A program made the position numbers and the translations under genes. DNA of 64,000 bases from Ulva prolifera (lineage: Eukaryota > Chlorophyta > Ulvophyceae > Ulvales > Ulvaceae). The stretch is from positions 9,792,552 to 9,856,551 of the forward strand of contig CM041197.1 in assembly GCA_023078555.1 (NCBI GenBank), read 5' to 3'. Of the stretch, positions 31,781 to 44,172 are shown in pieces (within the stretch, counting starts at the first letter, position 1; each line of letters opens with the position of its first letter). Below the pieces are notes generated by a model. That model was not told the DNA's origin. It saw only the letters and a program-made list of their open reading frames with translations, and ran no database searches.

Positions 31781-34700
31781 TCGAATGCACAGGCTTCAGC
31801 GAACGCCATGCAAGCTCACCAGTCTTTGACGAAGCAGCTTCACACTGGTATCTCGCGTGCACCCTCACACCACAATCTACAAGCAAGCGCTCTGGCGCAA
31901 CCGGGATCTGCATCTGTGTGGGGATCCTTGCTCACACGAGACAACAACGCCCACCTTGCGGATCCTTTCGTAAATCGTTGCATGCAGAAGAGTTAATGGG
32001 CCAAAGAAACAACCACAAAAACTTCTGCAATGGTCAGCGACCAGCAATTGCAAGCGCTGGACCTCAAGCTTCCGCATGCAGGCTTAAGCTCTACAAACGT
32101 ACACCGCACGCACGACATGTATGACGAGCAACCGGAACGTGAGAAATGACAAAGCAGGCGACCGAACAGCAGCGCTGCAGCACAGTACGAGCAGGATGCC
32201 GATCCGGACGGATCCGGAGCTCGAGATGTGAAAGACACGCGATGACTACATGTACACAGCACTCCGCCCAGCGCACGGCCAGATCCGTGCATGCGTTTGT
32301 CACGACCGCCAGCGCTGCCCACGCAAAATGGACCCTTCGCAGCTGTACAGCTGGCCATAATGCAAAGCCACAAGGCAACTCTCTCCCTGTAAATGCAGCG
32401 ATAAACTGCAGGGGGCTCGGGAGGCACACCGGTTGCGATGGAAAGCGTGGCGGAAGGGGCAGCGTAGGTGGCAGTGTTCAAGCGGAACAGCTGGCTGTGT
32501 TGGAGTGCCTCTGCTGCGTGGAAGATTGGAATGAAACGGAGCGTGTGCAGTGCTCGAGAGGGTTCTGACTGCCGCTCCCCTGCCGAGCGCGCGCTTTAAG
32601 GAGGCCGCAGCCTGGACGACTTACCGAGCGCTATCTCGAGATAGCTGCAGCTGTAGAATCCGGGCGCATGCAGTGTGAACGCGCGTATCTCACGCGTGTC
32701 CCCCGCTACATCGCGCCACCAGCGACGCGGCCGGCTCGTGCTGCGGCACCTGCGAGCTCACAGCAGGGGAGGGGAAGCGGGACCTTGATGCCTCATCGTG
32801 GGTGTGACTATGCATGCGCAGCGTTCAATCTGCCCGGTCTACGCGGTTGCACGCGTGTGCTCGAGCGGATTCACAGCCGTGGTGGCGTGTACTCTGCGAG
32901 CAGAGCTACACGTGTTCATGGTGCGCAGCAACTGGTTTCATTGCGATATAAGATCGTTTGCTGGGTGAACATTGAGGCAACATTGCTGTTGTTGCTTGCC
33001 AAGCAACCACAGCAGTGCTGGCATGTGGAGCTGCAGCTCCAGCATCCCCAGCTTCTGCCAGGCAGTCATCAGTATGCATGCTGCCATGCTAGCCCCACAC
33101 AAACTGGCACTGTGCTAGATGGCATGCAGATCTACACAGGAATTATGTTAGTCCTCCTTCATTATGGCATCAGGTGTGTGTACAAATGACTATGACTACA
33201 ATTGTGGTCAAATGCATGCATGCATGCACCCACTGCGCATGTGCCGGGGTCCCATCTGCACCTCGTCCTGGGAGTGGGAGGCATCCTCTGCTGGTCACAC
33301 CACTGAGATTGCTACGTTTCATCCAATGCCACACCAAACACCAATGAGTAGCCCACGGCATGGGGTAGAAATGGTCCGCATGCATGCATGTGTGCTCAGC
33401 ATTGAAGCTGACGAGTGCCACCAGTGGCAATGCAGAAATGCTGGAACAGGCTGAGCTCTTCTATCAAGCGCTGGTCTGCATGGCCCATGCCAACTCTAAT
33501 CCCAGACTTGATGTCACAACGGACGGTCCGTTGCAGAAGGTGCCAGTATGCTGGGTTGATGTGATGCAGAGGTTTGCACGCTTTGCTGCTCTGTCAAGGT
33601 GATCTCTCAGTTCAAAGAGGGCTCTGTGTGACAGCGACTGTGAAGGTGTCAGGCCTCACAGGGGGTGTGAGGCGGGGCATGCATATATGTGCAGTGCGTG
33701 TGTGACTGTGTTGACCCTGGAAGTTCAAGCTTGGGCTAGCCCAGATTGCATTACAAAGCAAGGCATGTACACCTGTGAAGGTTCTTGAAACATCAAAGAC
33801 CACACTGGGAGTACAACAATATGTATAAGCCTGATCTACAAATCCAACGAACTCACCAAGTCAAGCAGATCAACTCGCTAACCTGGGGCAAACCCAGTCA
33901 TCCAGAGGTGAGCCATGTTGTCCTACAGCAAAGCCAGAGTCGCAGCTGCTGGCAGCACCACTGTGCTCAGGCATAAACTGAGATAAACTATCTGACACTG
34001 TGTCCACTTGCCCCAAATGTAGATCAATCATAGATCACCCTAGCCACTAGTACTGTAGAGCAGCCTCCCAACACTCTCCCAGGCCCACACGTGCTCATGA
34101 TCACTCACCGACCCACGATCATGCGCACCTACCGGGTTCCACTGATGGGTGTTCCACTGATGGCGGCAGCGCCAGTGTGCCTGTGCCGGGGCCGGTGCCT
34201 GTGCCTGCTCGGTGACCAGGCACAGTAAAGTGAGGTGCTGTGCGCCTGCCTCTCCGACTGTTCATTGCAACACATACCAACTTGCACCCCATGCCTCGGG
34301 CTTGACCTTGCGTGACGTCGACACACCGCCCCCTTTAAATTTGCCGCTACCGTGTCTACGGGGGACTGGGTGCACCTCCTGCGATGACCACTGTGGCACG
34401 CGTGTGCGGGGTGTTCCTGTCTGCGGTGTTCCTGCTCATGTGCTCGCGGATCGGATGTGCTCGCGGATCCTGCGACGATACCGGCCTCTCTGGAGGCGGC
34501 CACCTTTGCACCTTTTCCCGAGTTCACAGTTCTGCATGATGCTTGATCTTACATAGCGCTGGTGACAGAGCCCATACTGTCACATCCTCCTGGTGGCACC
34601 CTCTGCCCCTCATCTGCCCTCCCCTGCGCTGCCCCCGCACCTCATAATCTTTCTCGAGAGCTCTCGGCTCTGCAATGGGCATGTGGCCCACGCATGCACC

Positions 34701-35725
34701 GCCCGCACGCGTGCCGAAGCGTCTTGCACGGCAGCAGTGCGCGGGCTACCAAGCTTGACACAAGACTGATATTCGGTCGAGTCTCTGATGAGAACTAGCT
34801 TCGTTGTGCTTCTGAGCTGTGAATTTGTGACGACTACGGCGCAAAGGCCAACACAAGTGCCAAGGGTGCAATGCCCGTGTGCAATCTGGGCCGTGCTGTG
34901 TATCCTTGCGCCATACAGAAATTACGAGGCATGTGTTCATGCAGCCCTGTGGCTACTCAGCCATGCCGCAGCTGCACATCGGTAGTCCTGTCCCGCCTTC
35001 ATGTGGCCTCATCTAGCCTCCCCTGCAGCTGGCTCCTTCGTACATCCATCAGTCTGTCGAGAACAGATACGGCAAGACACAAGTGATCCTGCTATCACAT
35101 CCTGTTACCACATCGTCAAATCCAGGTGCATGTTGGGCGGTCAGGCCAAAGAAAGGAAGCACAGCCTATTCAGACACGCAGGATTTGACAAGCCCTGTCT
35201 GCTATGAAAATTGGCACTCATGATGACACATTTCCCTCGACGCATTCGCTCATTTGACAGGCCCACCAGGGAACGTAGCAGAACACAGTTTACAATTGAC
35301 TTCACACCCCGGGTCAACACGAAGATCCGCGCTCACCACCTCGACGCCTTCATGCCTTGCTGAGATTGCTCGCATACACCATCACAGAGCACACACACCT
35401 TCTTGAGTCCGCCAGAACGCACACTGGTCAGTTCTTGTGGGGACTCTGTCGGTTGTGCGTGCGCTGGTTTCGATAGCGGCGTTGGTGCGTCGGACTGGGT
35501 TGGTGTTCTTGCGCTGCTAGCTGGTATCGTGGTGCCGACAACCTCAATGCCTTGATCCGTGTAACACTGCACACCCGATCACTGGCATGCATGCGCCGGC
35601 TCCCAATCTGGGCGGATCGCCTCAGCACGAGCACCAGACACATCCGGCAGCGTGCAAGCAAGCTCTCGCTCACAAGGATTATCTTACAGGATCTCGAGTA
35701 AGAGCAACTTACAATGATCCCCACT

Positions 35726-35754
35726 CACTTGAGGCATGAATCATGCCTCAAGTG
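35726..35754. repeat. 29-bp palindrome (14-bp arms, 1-bp centre)
   Basis: cacttgaggcatga, a single a, then the exact reverse complement. Confidence 0.95.
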
Positions 35755-35929
35755 GCTTGCCTGTACCGGCCTCCTCGCCTTGGGTAGGCAAACCTCATCA
35801 GATGAGAGCCTGGATTCCCGAGGCACCACCCAGCACGCCACCATATCATCATGAGGCCTCACCGCACCCGGCACGGCCCGCACAATCCCAACAATTATCT
35901 CACTGCGTGAACCTCTTAAACCTCAAAAA

Positions 35930-37212
35930 CTACCGAGCACGCGAGGAACTGCTACAGCATGGGAGCGCCCGGCTGTCTTCCGGCTACTCCGCCCGACTCA
36001 TCTCGGCGCGGCCAAGCCCCTTCAGCAACCGCCGAGGCGCGCCCGCCGCAACCCCCCCCTGAACAGCGCAGCTCCCGCTGTTCCATGCATGGCGATCGGA
36101 CGGGCACAGCACCGTGTCCCAGGCATCCCTGCCTCACGTTTGTCACGCCGCGCCACACCTGGCGGGCGCCTCGGGGAGTTTGCAGCGGAGTGTCCCACAC
36201 GCCCTTCAGCCTGAGCGGCGCCTCGTGGGGGCGCGCCCCAGCGCCGCAGCCGGGCCCGCGGCACCCGCACAGCAGCAGTGGAGTAGACACTGACACTGGC
36301 ACCACCATCAACTGCAGTATGATGTAGCATCGGGTGGCTCCCACAGCAGCAGCATGATAGACACTAATGGCACTGCTATTGACTGTGATATGAATCATCG
36401 TACTGTATGACACATCATCGGATGGCGGCGATCACTCAACGGTTGGTTGGTCGAACATTCAACGCAGTCCTCTGGCTTGCTGGTCTTGTCTCCGCACGAA
36501 ATGACGGGCCACATGCGTTGCCCGCCACAACGGTGGCCTTGTGTGCAGGCGCCGGCCAGAGGACACTGGAGGCGGGCCACGTGGCAGAGCGGCCCATGAT
36601 GTAGCAGGCCCTGCCCTGACGCCGTACGAGTGTGCCCTCGCAGCCACACTGCGCCAGCCTGAGAGGCATCTGCGTGGACGGAAGCTCTGAGGCGTACCCT
36701 TGATGTGGCCGGGCTGTCGGCTCGGAGCTGGAGGCACATGGTGTGCTTGGCCCAGAAGGTGCAGCGCTGCCACCTTGGGCGTTTGCGTGGTTGCGAGGGC
36801 TTGACCTGTGTGTGTGGAAGGGGCGAGGGGGGGCTGAGGATGGTGCGGTGTCAGGCAGCTGGAGAGAAGGGGTGGGAGGAGCATCGCGGAGATGGGCGGA
36901 AGGGGGAGGCTGTTGCAGCATTGGGCTGCAGCACTCTGCTGTCCTGGGTGAGCAGACCTGCCCCACTGCTGCATTGTGGGGATTGTGCAGCGCTCTCTGC
37001 GAGCTCTGTCTGGGACAATATCGCATGGGGTGAGAGATGAGGTCAGAGCTGGGACGGATGGGGCAGCTTGGGCCATTGGAGCGACAGCAACTGCTGATGG
37101 CATGCTGATGTTGTGCAAGGCCCGGGATCTGCAGGGAAGCTGAGAGGCAAATGCCTGGGCGTAGTCTGCGGCATTGCAGGGTGCAGGCAGCAGCAGTGTT
37201 GCGAAGGTAAGG
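35930..37212. other. GC-rich stretch, possibly coding, unresolved
   Basis: Downstream of the TLC gene the sequence is GC-rich and several frames are open on both strands, as in the exons elsewhere in the window. One minus-strand frame near 36480-36640 is cysteine-rich (LCHVARLQCPLAGACTQG, WPVISCGDKTSKPEDCVEC). I could not link exons or recognise a family. Confidence 0.3.
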
Positions 37213-38076
37213 TCAGTCCTGCTTCATGGTGTCAAGGATTGCTGCATCTGGGTCGTGTCTTGCCCTCAGATCTGTCGACACGACTCTTGCGGTCAGCTTG
37301 CCCCACCGGAGGCAGTTCAGGAAGAGCATGGCGGATGATGCAGCAACACAGTAGCTGGGCAGGTGCTGGAGGATGTCGGCTGCTGGCACGCCAATGGCCT
37401 TGCTGTGCACTGTGAGCAGGACCGGCCACAGCGCTACGCGAGCGAGGAAGAACCAGCCGACAAGGAGCACAGAACAGAGCTTATGGGTCATGGAGCCGTT
37501 CATGTGCGACTTCTTGAGCATGTACCTGGCATGCAGGAGGGGAGTGCTTGTGGCCTGCAGGAACATGCAGGCAATGTAGAAGTCCCCCTTCTCGTATAAG
37601 AAGTATACAGGAAGCATGATCAGTAGAGATATGTGGTGAAGGAGAGTCAGCCTGTCGGTCTTCCTCGATGCTGCCCGGCTATAATTCAGCATGCTCCAAG
37701 TGTCATGAGCCAGGAACGCCATCTCCCAGCAGATGAGAACCGCAGTACCTACACTCAGTAGATCTTGCAACGGCCCCGTTCAGACCTACCAATACGTCCA
37801 TGCAACATGGAATCGCAGCAGGTTACCTCGGTGGCGTGAGTCAATGAGCTCGATGTGGCCGTTCTTGCTCCAGGCACCTGTGCTCAAGATCGTCGCAGCG
37901 AAAACAGAGGTGCATACTGCATGCACGACTGACACGAATCTGTTGGCAATGCTGACTGAAGTGACGAAGCCTCCGAACTTATTCTCGTACGTCGCAGCCA
38001 GCGCAAGGTCCATCATTCTGTACATGATGGAGCAGATCACCGCTAAAGCTACAAGAATTACTACTGCAAGCCACAT
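37213..38076 (-). CDS. TLC-domain (TRAM/LAG1/CLN8-type) membrane protein
   Basis: Two exons: 38076-37827 and 37748-37213, 261 residues, close to the usual size of TLCD-type proteins. The donor gtaacc and acceptor tgtag join in phase 1 (g/gt, Gly), giving IDSRHRG/TAVLICWEMAF. There are about six hydrophobic segments: MWLAVVILVALAVICSIMY, FVSVVHAVCTSVFAATIL, AVLICWEMAFLAHDTW, TLLHHISLLIMLPVYFL, LCSVLLVGWFFLARVALW and YCVAASSAMLFLNCL. The paired His in LLHHISLL and the following QATSTPLLHARYML are hallmarks of the TLC domain. Proteins with this domain act in the ER or plasma membrane in lipid sensing or ceramide-type acylation. The specific ceramide-synthase motif is not evident, so a TLCD-like lipid role is more likely. 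The start is ATG 38076; an upstream exon is possible because the frame stays open to 38184. Confidence 0.75.
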
Positions 38077-38605
38077 CTCGAGGGCTCCAAAGGCTGTTGG
38101 TAGGCTACATCTGTTCTCACTGGCAACGCTCGCGTTCTGGCACTGTGATAGTACCTGATCTCGTCGTGAGGACGGTGTTGACAAAAGGATTCAGTAAAGC
38201 AGAATCTAGCGCCGTCGACGTGATCTCGACAGTGTTATTATGTGCGGTCGGGTGCTGAATTCTTACCCATGCGCCCAGGGCTGAAGAGGTGGCAGGACAG
38301 GCTGGTGATCCATGCACCCACTGACGTGACTCCGACATAGAACACGTGGCAACATAGCTTCACGGCAAAGTCAATCTCTGGTGTTTCTAGCGAAGGAGAC
38401 CGGACTCAAATGTGGCCACATATCTCCCCTTGCGTCTAGACAGGCATCGCAAGCAGCCAATCAACACCTCCCTCCACAAGCCAGTCCAGTTCTACAGACA
38501 CTCAACAGTCCACACTATAGCGCCCACCCCAGCAGGCGGTGCCGCACGCCAGCCTGCACTTCAGGCCAGAAAGCGCACAAACCTGCTACCGCAGCCCTGC
38601 CCCAC
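38077..38605. other. Short intergenic spacer
   Basis: Between the 3' end of the formyltransferase gene and the start of the TLC gene, both minus strand. It should include the TLC promoter. No motif recognised. Confidence 0.4.
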
Positions 38606-41523
38606 CTACTTCTCACCAGCCTCCAGAAACATCCGTTTCCCCACGAAACCATTCGCGAGATCACCGGCCGTGCACGCCTTCTTGCCCGGGAGCTGCACAT
38701 GAGTGGCCACCAGCACGCTCCCGTCCCTGCACGGCAGCATGACCCCCGCCTTGGTGACAGCCACCTCTGCCGCACCGTCGGCCCCCGCCGCGGCCTCCGC
38801 GGCCTCTGCGGCTGTCGCAACGCGTGTGCGCAGGACCTTCAGCGTCTGCACGACGTCGTCCTTCTCGGGCGTGCACACCCGGACCTGCGCGCAGGTGCCG
38901 GGCCACCCCGCAAAGCCGCGGACCTGCACCCACGCCACCTATCTGCGCATCCGCATGCATGCACGTGAGACGGAGCGTACATACAGGAACGATGGTGCCG
39001 CAGGCCGCCGTGGGCTGCGCCCGACGCAGCGGCCGTCGGCACAGTCCTCCGCGCCGGGCTGACGTAGCACAGCATCCACAATATCCACATCATCAGGCGC
39101 TCCATCCACTTGCGTACACCGTCCCGAAGTCACATGAATGAGCCACGCCTCAGGCAGCCTCGCAGCACACTCAGCAGCCGTGCTACGCCCGCATCTCATC
39201 TCAATCTGCGGTGCTAACGACCGCACAGCAGCACGCTCACCTCCAGTTCTGCGTACCTGGCCTTGCCTGAGTCGGGCTAGCACCCTCCAGCGACCACACG
39301 GCGCACGCGGACCAAGAAAACGCCCCCACGGCACCCCGCGCGCCACACTCTCACCCCTGAAGCAAAACACACGCAGCTCACAAACAAGCGCGGGCACCGC
39401 ACCTGGTTGTGCAGCGCCGCCGCGGGCCGCGCAAAGTCCAGCCACGCGTCCTCCTTCCGCATCTTCGCCGCGTGCGTCGCCGCCGCCTCGTCCTGCGCCA
39501 CCGCCGCGCGCCCCGCCTCCCCCGCCCACACCGCCGGCAGCGCGTCAACGAGCAGCGCCGTGCCCGCCTCAAACAGCGCGCACAGCAGCTCCGGCGCTTG
39601 TTCGTCCCCGGCCAGCGCGACCTCCCGCTGCGCGAGCACCGGCCCGGCGTCGCAGGCGCGCACGGTGAACGCGAGGGAGACGCCGGTGGCCGCGTCGCCG
39701 GCCTCGAGGGCGCGGTTGACGGGGGCCGCGCCGCGGTAGCGGGGGAGGAGGGAGGGGTGGATGTTGAGGGTGCCGTGGCGGGGGGTGTCGAGGAAGCGCT
39801 GAGGGAGCATGTTGCCGTAGGCGGCGGTCACGCAAAGGTCCGGCTGCAGCGCGGCCAGGGCCTCGAGGAACTCCTCCTGCAGCAACACTGCTTGTTTTCA
39901 CGACCGTCCAGCTCGCTAAACATCATTGGTTTCAAGAAGTTAGGGATTTGGGAAAGCACAAGTACTGGAGATTGTGTGCCTGACGTTCTTGGCTTCCTCC
40001 CGGTGGGACGCACCAGCTGCGCTGCAGTTGTACACAAGGAGGTCGTACACGAAAAAGGCATTGCGAGCAGAAAATCATGCTGTAGTCCAGATTCATTGCC
40101 ATCGGTGGCTCGACCGATTGCGCTGCATGCTGCGGTCGTGAGATTTTCTTGTGCACTAGGTCACAACGGTGCAGATGCTCCTCCGCTGAAGCTGGGATTG
40201 CACTCACAACCGCGTCTGTATTGCCACCGTGTGAATGCGTGTTTGACACCATACGCCGCATGTGTGCGTGTGCGACTGCCGGGCGTGCCACTGCGTGTCC
40301 GCTACTGTCTACAGCAAGGGGGATGTGTGCGCCTGAAGCGGGTGGCGTAAGGGGCTTGCTCCACCGGCGGCTGCCGCCACGGGGGCGTATCGGCTTCTGC
40401 ACCCCACAGGGAGCGGAGCCGTGAAAGCTTGTGGTGCTTTGGGTGTGGGTGTGTGCATGAGTGAGCGGCTGTGTTCAAGACGGAACTGGCGTCTCTGGCA
40501 AGTGCGGGCAAGAATCGGGGACAACACGATGCCGCAGGGATGTGGCCCTGGAAATTCGGAGCTATGCCAAGGCCTGATGAGGATGTGGCTCTCAGGAAAC
40601 TAAAGCTACTGCACGATCACAGGCTGCAGGCCCCTTTCCGTATGGTGTGTGGTGCTAGGCGCAGGTGCAGGGCATTGGTGGTGGAGACTTCATTCATTGT
40701 GCCTCATCTAATGTTAACATGCTGAGTTGTGAGGTACAGGTGAGAGAAAGGACCTTGTCAAGCTGTCTAGACACAACTGCACTCATTGCCATGACGCTGG
40801 AGTACGATTGCTGACCGTCCAAATGACCCGTGGCCATCCACGAATCGTTTGCAGAAACTTTCATCGCTGCGTTGGTGTTCGGCGCGAGGGGAGATAGTCA
40901 CCTCGCGGGCCTTTTGTGGGGTGAGAATGGCAGAGTCTGGGAGGCCATGGTCCAGGGCCAGCTGGTGCACTGGGCTAGGCTTCGGTGCCTTACGACCGCG
41001 GCCACTGGTCCGCGGTGGCTGTGAGACAACAGCGACTACCTCGAAGTCAGCACCTGGTTTGCTGCCGGCATCCAAGAGGCCTTGGAGTGGGATGGTGGCT
41101 ACCTGCACGTGAAGCCGGGCTGGCAATCACGCTGTTGAAGCCCACCAAAGGACCTGAGTGTACAGTATGCAGCAATGAACATATGAACTGCGACGGAGTG
41201 CTGCATGTCCGCTTGTTCGACGCAGCTGGTCGACTGAAAGACGAGAAATTCCACGACAGCCAAGAGTGCTCGTTGTGTCTTGACATCAGCTGGGAGATGA
41301 TCAACACGACCAGCACACATCGATACAACAGGGACACATCAATAAAAAGGGGCTATCAGCGTATGCCTTTGTGGTTCAGGCTTCGTGCCTCTGGGGTGCC
41401 GAGGAAAACGATGCGGTGTTTGCGAGCAGAGGCGGTGACGGCGACTTGGCGCTGACCGGAAGCAACTGGGGCAAACAGGGAGTGAGACACTCTAGTGAGT
41501 GCAAATGACGAAGTTCTCCACAT
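38606..41523 (-). CDS. fmt: Methionyl-tRNA formyltransferase, organelle-targeted
   Basis: Four exons: 41523-41389, 41102-40902, 39876-39403 and 38923-38606, 375 residues, all joins phase 0. The enzyme transfers a formyl group from 10-formyl-tetrahydrofolate to initiator Met-tRNA for chloroplast or mitochondrial translation. ATG 41523 gives a leader rich in Arg, Ser and Ala (MWRTSSFALTRVSHSLFAPV) before the Rossmann start RIVFLGTPE. Next come VVAVVSQPPRTSGRGRK, then AAYGNMLPQRFLDTP and the signature TLNIHPSLLPRYRGAAPV. The catalytic triad is intact (Asn150, His152, Asp188 in VRACDAGPV). The C-terminal tRNA-binding domain starts LHNQ/VRGFAGWPGT. Intron 1 begins gcacga and ends gtgcag, so it is a GC-AG intron, forced by the exact continuity FLGTPE/VATIPLQGLLDAG. 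Intron 2 is about 1 kb. The gene is divergent from the two-span gene at 42005. Confidence 0.9.
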
Positions 41524-42004
41524 TTGGGCCTGCTCCAGCCGTCTACAACACGCTCGTAACAGGTGAATGGTCGCGCATACGCTCCCCGCTACAGCAACAC
41601 CCCCGCTACACTCCTGCTATACACACCACCTCCAGGCCTGGACAGGCATGGCACATCATGAAGTGGCGATTGGACCATTCCGCAGGTTTTTACTCGACGT
41701 TGTTGCCACTGGAGCACTGTCAGCCGTGAGATGATCCCTGAATCACCATGCATGCGCTGATGACGTAAATATGGCCAGGTGCGACACATTACTCGTTGAC
41801 CAATTATCCTATAACCCGTTGACACACTAAACACAATCGACCTCGGACCTTGCCACGATGCTGAGGCGCAATCATATAAGCACATCAACGTCGATCACGT
41901 CGCCGTCTCTGCTCCTGTGGCCCAGATTTCACACATCCCAAAGCTCCGGGACATACTTGCAACCGTGACACACCGTTCGTCTCGTCTGCGCTCACGTCAC
42001 CATC
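41524..42004. promoter_or_regulatory. Shared intergenic region between divergent genes
   Basis: About 480 bp separate the start codons of the formyltransferase gene (-) and two-span paralogue A (+), so it probably serves both promoters. A TATA-like catataag lies at about 41873-41880 on the plus side, about 125 bp before the ATG. No other motif was recognised. Confidence 0.4.
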
Positions 42005-44172
42005 ATGCGCTGCTGCAAGGCTCTCTCCTGCGGCAACGTCTCAAAGTTCAAGGCGCAGCTCTTTTGCGCTGGAATGTGCTTCCTCGGAGCCGTGCTGTGC
42101 TTCTTCTGCGTAGGGCCAGTCTTCATGGGAACGCTCGCAACCCCCGTCACAACGTTTGAAGGTGAGCAAATCGCAACAACGCTTAAGCTGACTCACAAGA
42201 GCGTTTTTTAGCATGGTCTCCACGCTGCCAACCTGGTCTCCCTCAACTTGCATTTGTCTGTCCTGCTTACCCTCACCTGTGCACATGAGGCTGGCTTGAC
42301 AACCAGGGTTGACAAGCAGTGCAGCACAGCTGGCCCCAACACCTCTCATCTCCTCCCTGCCAAATCCATGCAAACACATCCATGCACACATCCAGCAGGG
42401 CTGCCGGGCTGGCGGGGTATGCTGTGGCTTGGTGGGGTGGGGGTGGGTCTTGGGGCCGGGGCGGCCCCCGGCAATCGGGCGGCCATGATGGGCGGCCTCA
42501 GGCAGCAGTGTGTCGGGTTTGGCCCTCGTACGGCGGCGGGCGTTGTGGTGCTGGTGGTTGTGATGTTGTGTGTCGGCCGTGGGGTTTGTGCGTGCGCGTG
42601 TGTGGGTTTGGGTTTGTGGGTGTGTGGGTCTGTGCGTGTGTGTGCTGGTGTGTGGGTGTGTGCTTGGCGGTCTGCGGATCTGTGTCGCGTGCTACGCCGG
42701 TGATGCGTGAGATGTTCGTGGGTGTCTTGGTGTTTGCTTCGTCTGCTTGCTCCTTTCGCGGTGCTGCCCGACTTGCTGCCTTTGTCCTTGTAACACACAT
42801 CCAGCAGCATTTTCACCCCTGCGTCGCAGCACCAGTCCCTATTTGCGCTCCCCGATTGAGACTAAAGAATTCACTTCAACCCAGCACGCTTTCAGCACAC
42901 GCTGTGTGTTCTTGAGTGCTTGTTTTCTTGCGCTGCTTCCTGGTTTTGCGGTGCTGCCCGCCGCGCCGCCCTGGCCCTTGCAGCACATGTGCTCTCGCAT
43001 GGATCCTGCCCTCACTCGGCCCCACAGCAGCTCACACGCCCGGAGCATGCATGCAGACTGCATGTCCTGCGGAGCCGACTACGCCGCGTACGTCGTCAAC
43101 ACGATGGACGGCTCCGGCATCGTCGACAAGATCGTCGACGCCCACTCCCGCCACGAGAGCATCCGGGGCTCCCTCCACCGCCGCCACCGCCACCGCCACC
43201 ACCACCACGGCCACCGCGAGGACGTCTGCATCACCGGCGACGACCTCAAGGGGCTGTCGTTTGAGGACCTCGACGTGCAGCCGCTCCCGGAGACGTGCAT
43301 CGAGACGTGCGCGCCGATCGCGCGGCGCGCTCTGCTCGCGGCCGCGTGCGCCGGCGCCACGTTCCTCTGCGCGGCCGCGGCGTTCGCGTGCTCGCTGTTT
43401 GTTCTCGTCCGTGCGCTCGTGCGTGCGTTCTGGTGCAAGAGGGGGGGGCGTGACGCGGAGGCGTACTCCAAGGTGTGTTTCTCGTGTTGGTCGGGGCGAG
43501 GTGCCCCTGCTGCGGACATTTGAATGCGAACGTGGAACGGCGGTCTGCTGACGCGGAGGGGCGAGGGGGTGTGGGTGGTGCGGGGGAGTGGCTTTGAAAA
43601 GCACCAGAGACAGACGCATCATTAACATGCATTGACACCGACAGAAGGAGTGTTGTGGGTGCATCTAGCAGCACGTTGAATCGTTGGTCTCAGGCTCACC
43701 GCATTCCTCGTGTTATAGCTCTGATTTTGTCAGGAGCCAGGACTCGCGGAGTGGCCGGTCTTCTGCGGACAGCCCCATGCGGGTGCGGGTGTGTGGCCTG
43801 GATCCACTCCGGAGCGGTGACAAGTGCATGTTTCTCGCTTCCCAGCAAGCAACGCATGGCAGTTACAGCACTCAGCGCTTTACACGATCGCACACTCATA
43901 AGCATGGAGAGGTAGTTGGTAGTTGCTCCTCTTGTGAATGCCGGTTAAAAAGTGTGTGGTGGTATGTTGGTTGCACTGAGCAGGTGCTGAGCCACACAAC
44001 GACCCGAAATTCTTGTGAGTGACTCATGGAGAGAGGTAAGGCTCTGTGTGGTGTGCAGGTCGGCAGCGTGTCTCCGACACACCCCAACCCCGTCCTCCAA
44101 GGCCCCGTCGGCACTGCCGCAAGCGGTGCAGAGAACATGAAGGCCCCCCTGCTGTCCGCCGACAAGCCATAG
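42005..44172 (+). CDS. Two-span membrane protein, paralogue A (unrecognised family)
   Basis: Three exons: 42005-42161, 43057-43472 and 44059-44172, 228 residues. Phases 1 and 0 (donors gtgagc, gtgtgt), identical to paralogue B. A Cys-rich N-terminus (MRCCKALSCG) precedes span 1 at about 17-42, which contains LCFFCVGPVFMGTLATPV. A loop of about 100 residues has two Cys pairs (DCMSCG and ETCIETCAPIARR) and the conserved acidic block DVCITGDDLKGLSFEDLDV. Span 2 is at about 144-171 and Ala-rich. The tail ends NMKAPLLSADKP. Both termini would lie on the same side, probably cytoplasmic, with the loop in the lumen or outside. Paralogue A alone has a His/Arg insertion (HRRHRHRHHHHGHRED, about residues 93-108), a possible metal-binding patch. 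I do not recognise the family. The first intron carries mobile-element-like repeats. Function unknown. Confidence 0.75.
42713..42800 (-). repeat. Dispersed repeat with conserved minus-strand frame (copy 2)
   Basis: Close match to 12830-12912, reading CYKDKGSKSGSTAKGASRRS on the minus strand. Lies in intron 1 of paralogue A. Confidence 0.65.
42902..42988 (-). repeat. Dispersed repeat, diverged copy 3
   Basis: Same order of motifs as 42713-42800 (cttgttttcttgcgctgctt, then gctgcccgccgc, then ggcccttgcagcaca). The minus strand reads CCKGQGGAAGSTAKPGSSAR. Confidence 0.5.

Larger units (their letters stand above)
31039..35929. other. Gene-poor region
   Basis: No supported gene. The longest single frame (32668-33189, + strand) has no recognisable domain. 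It contains the 39-bp direct duplication at 31703-31780, the palindrome at 35726-35754 and short tandem motifs (tgggtgttccactgat near 34131-34158). Confidence 0.4.

Noticed and set aside
32668..33189. 173-residue plus-strand frame starting at an ATG
   Set aside because: No domain, no splice support, ordinary base composition and no similarity I can recognise. Probably chance.
36395..37118. Cys- and Pro-rich minus-strand frames downstream of the TLC gene
   Set aside because: Open on both strands because of high G+C. No consistent exon chain or domain, so kept only as an unresolved region.
40985..41455. Plus-strand frame of 156 residues with several Cys (TVCSNEHMNCDGVLHVRLFD)
   Set aside because: It lies across exons 1-2 and the GC-AG intron of the formyltransferase gene on the other strand, and has no recognisable domain.
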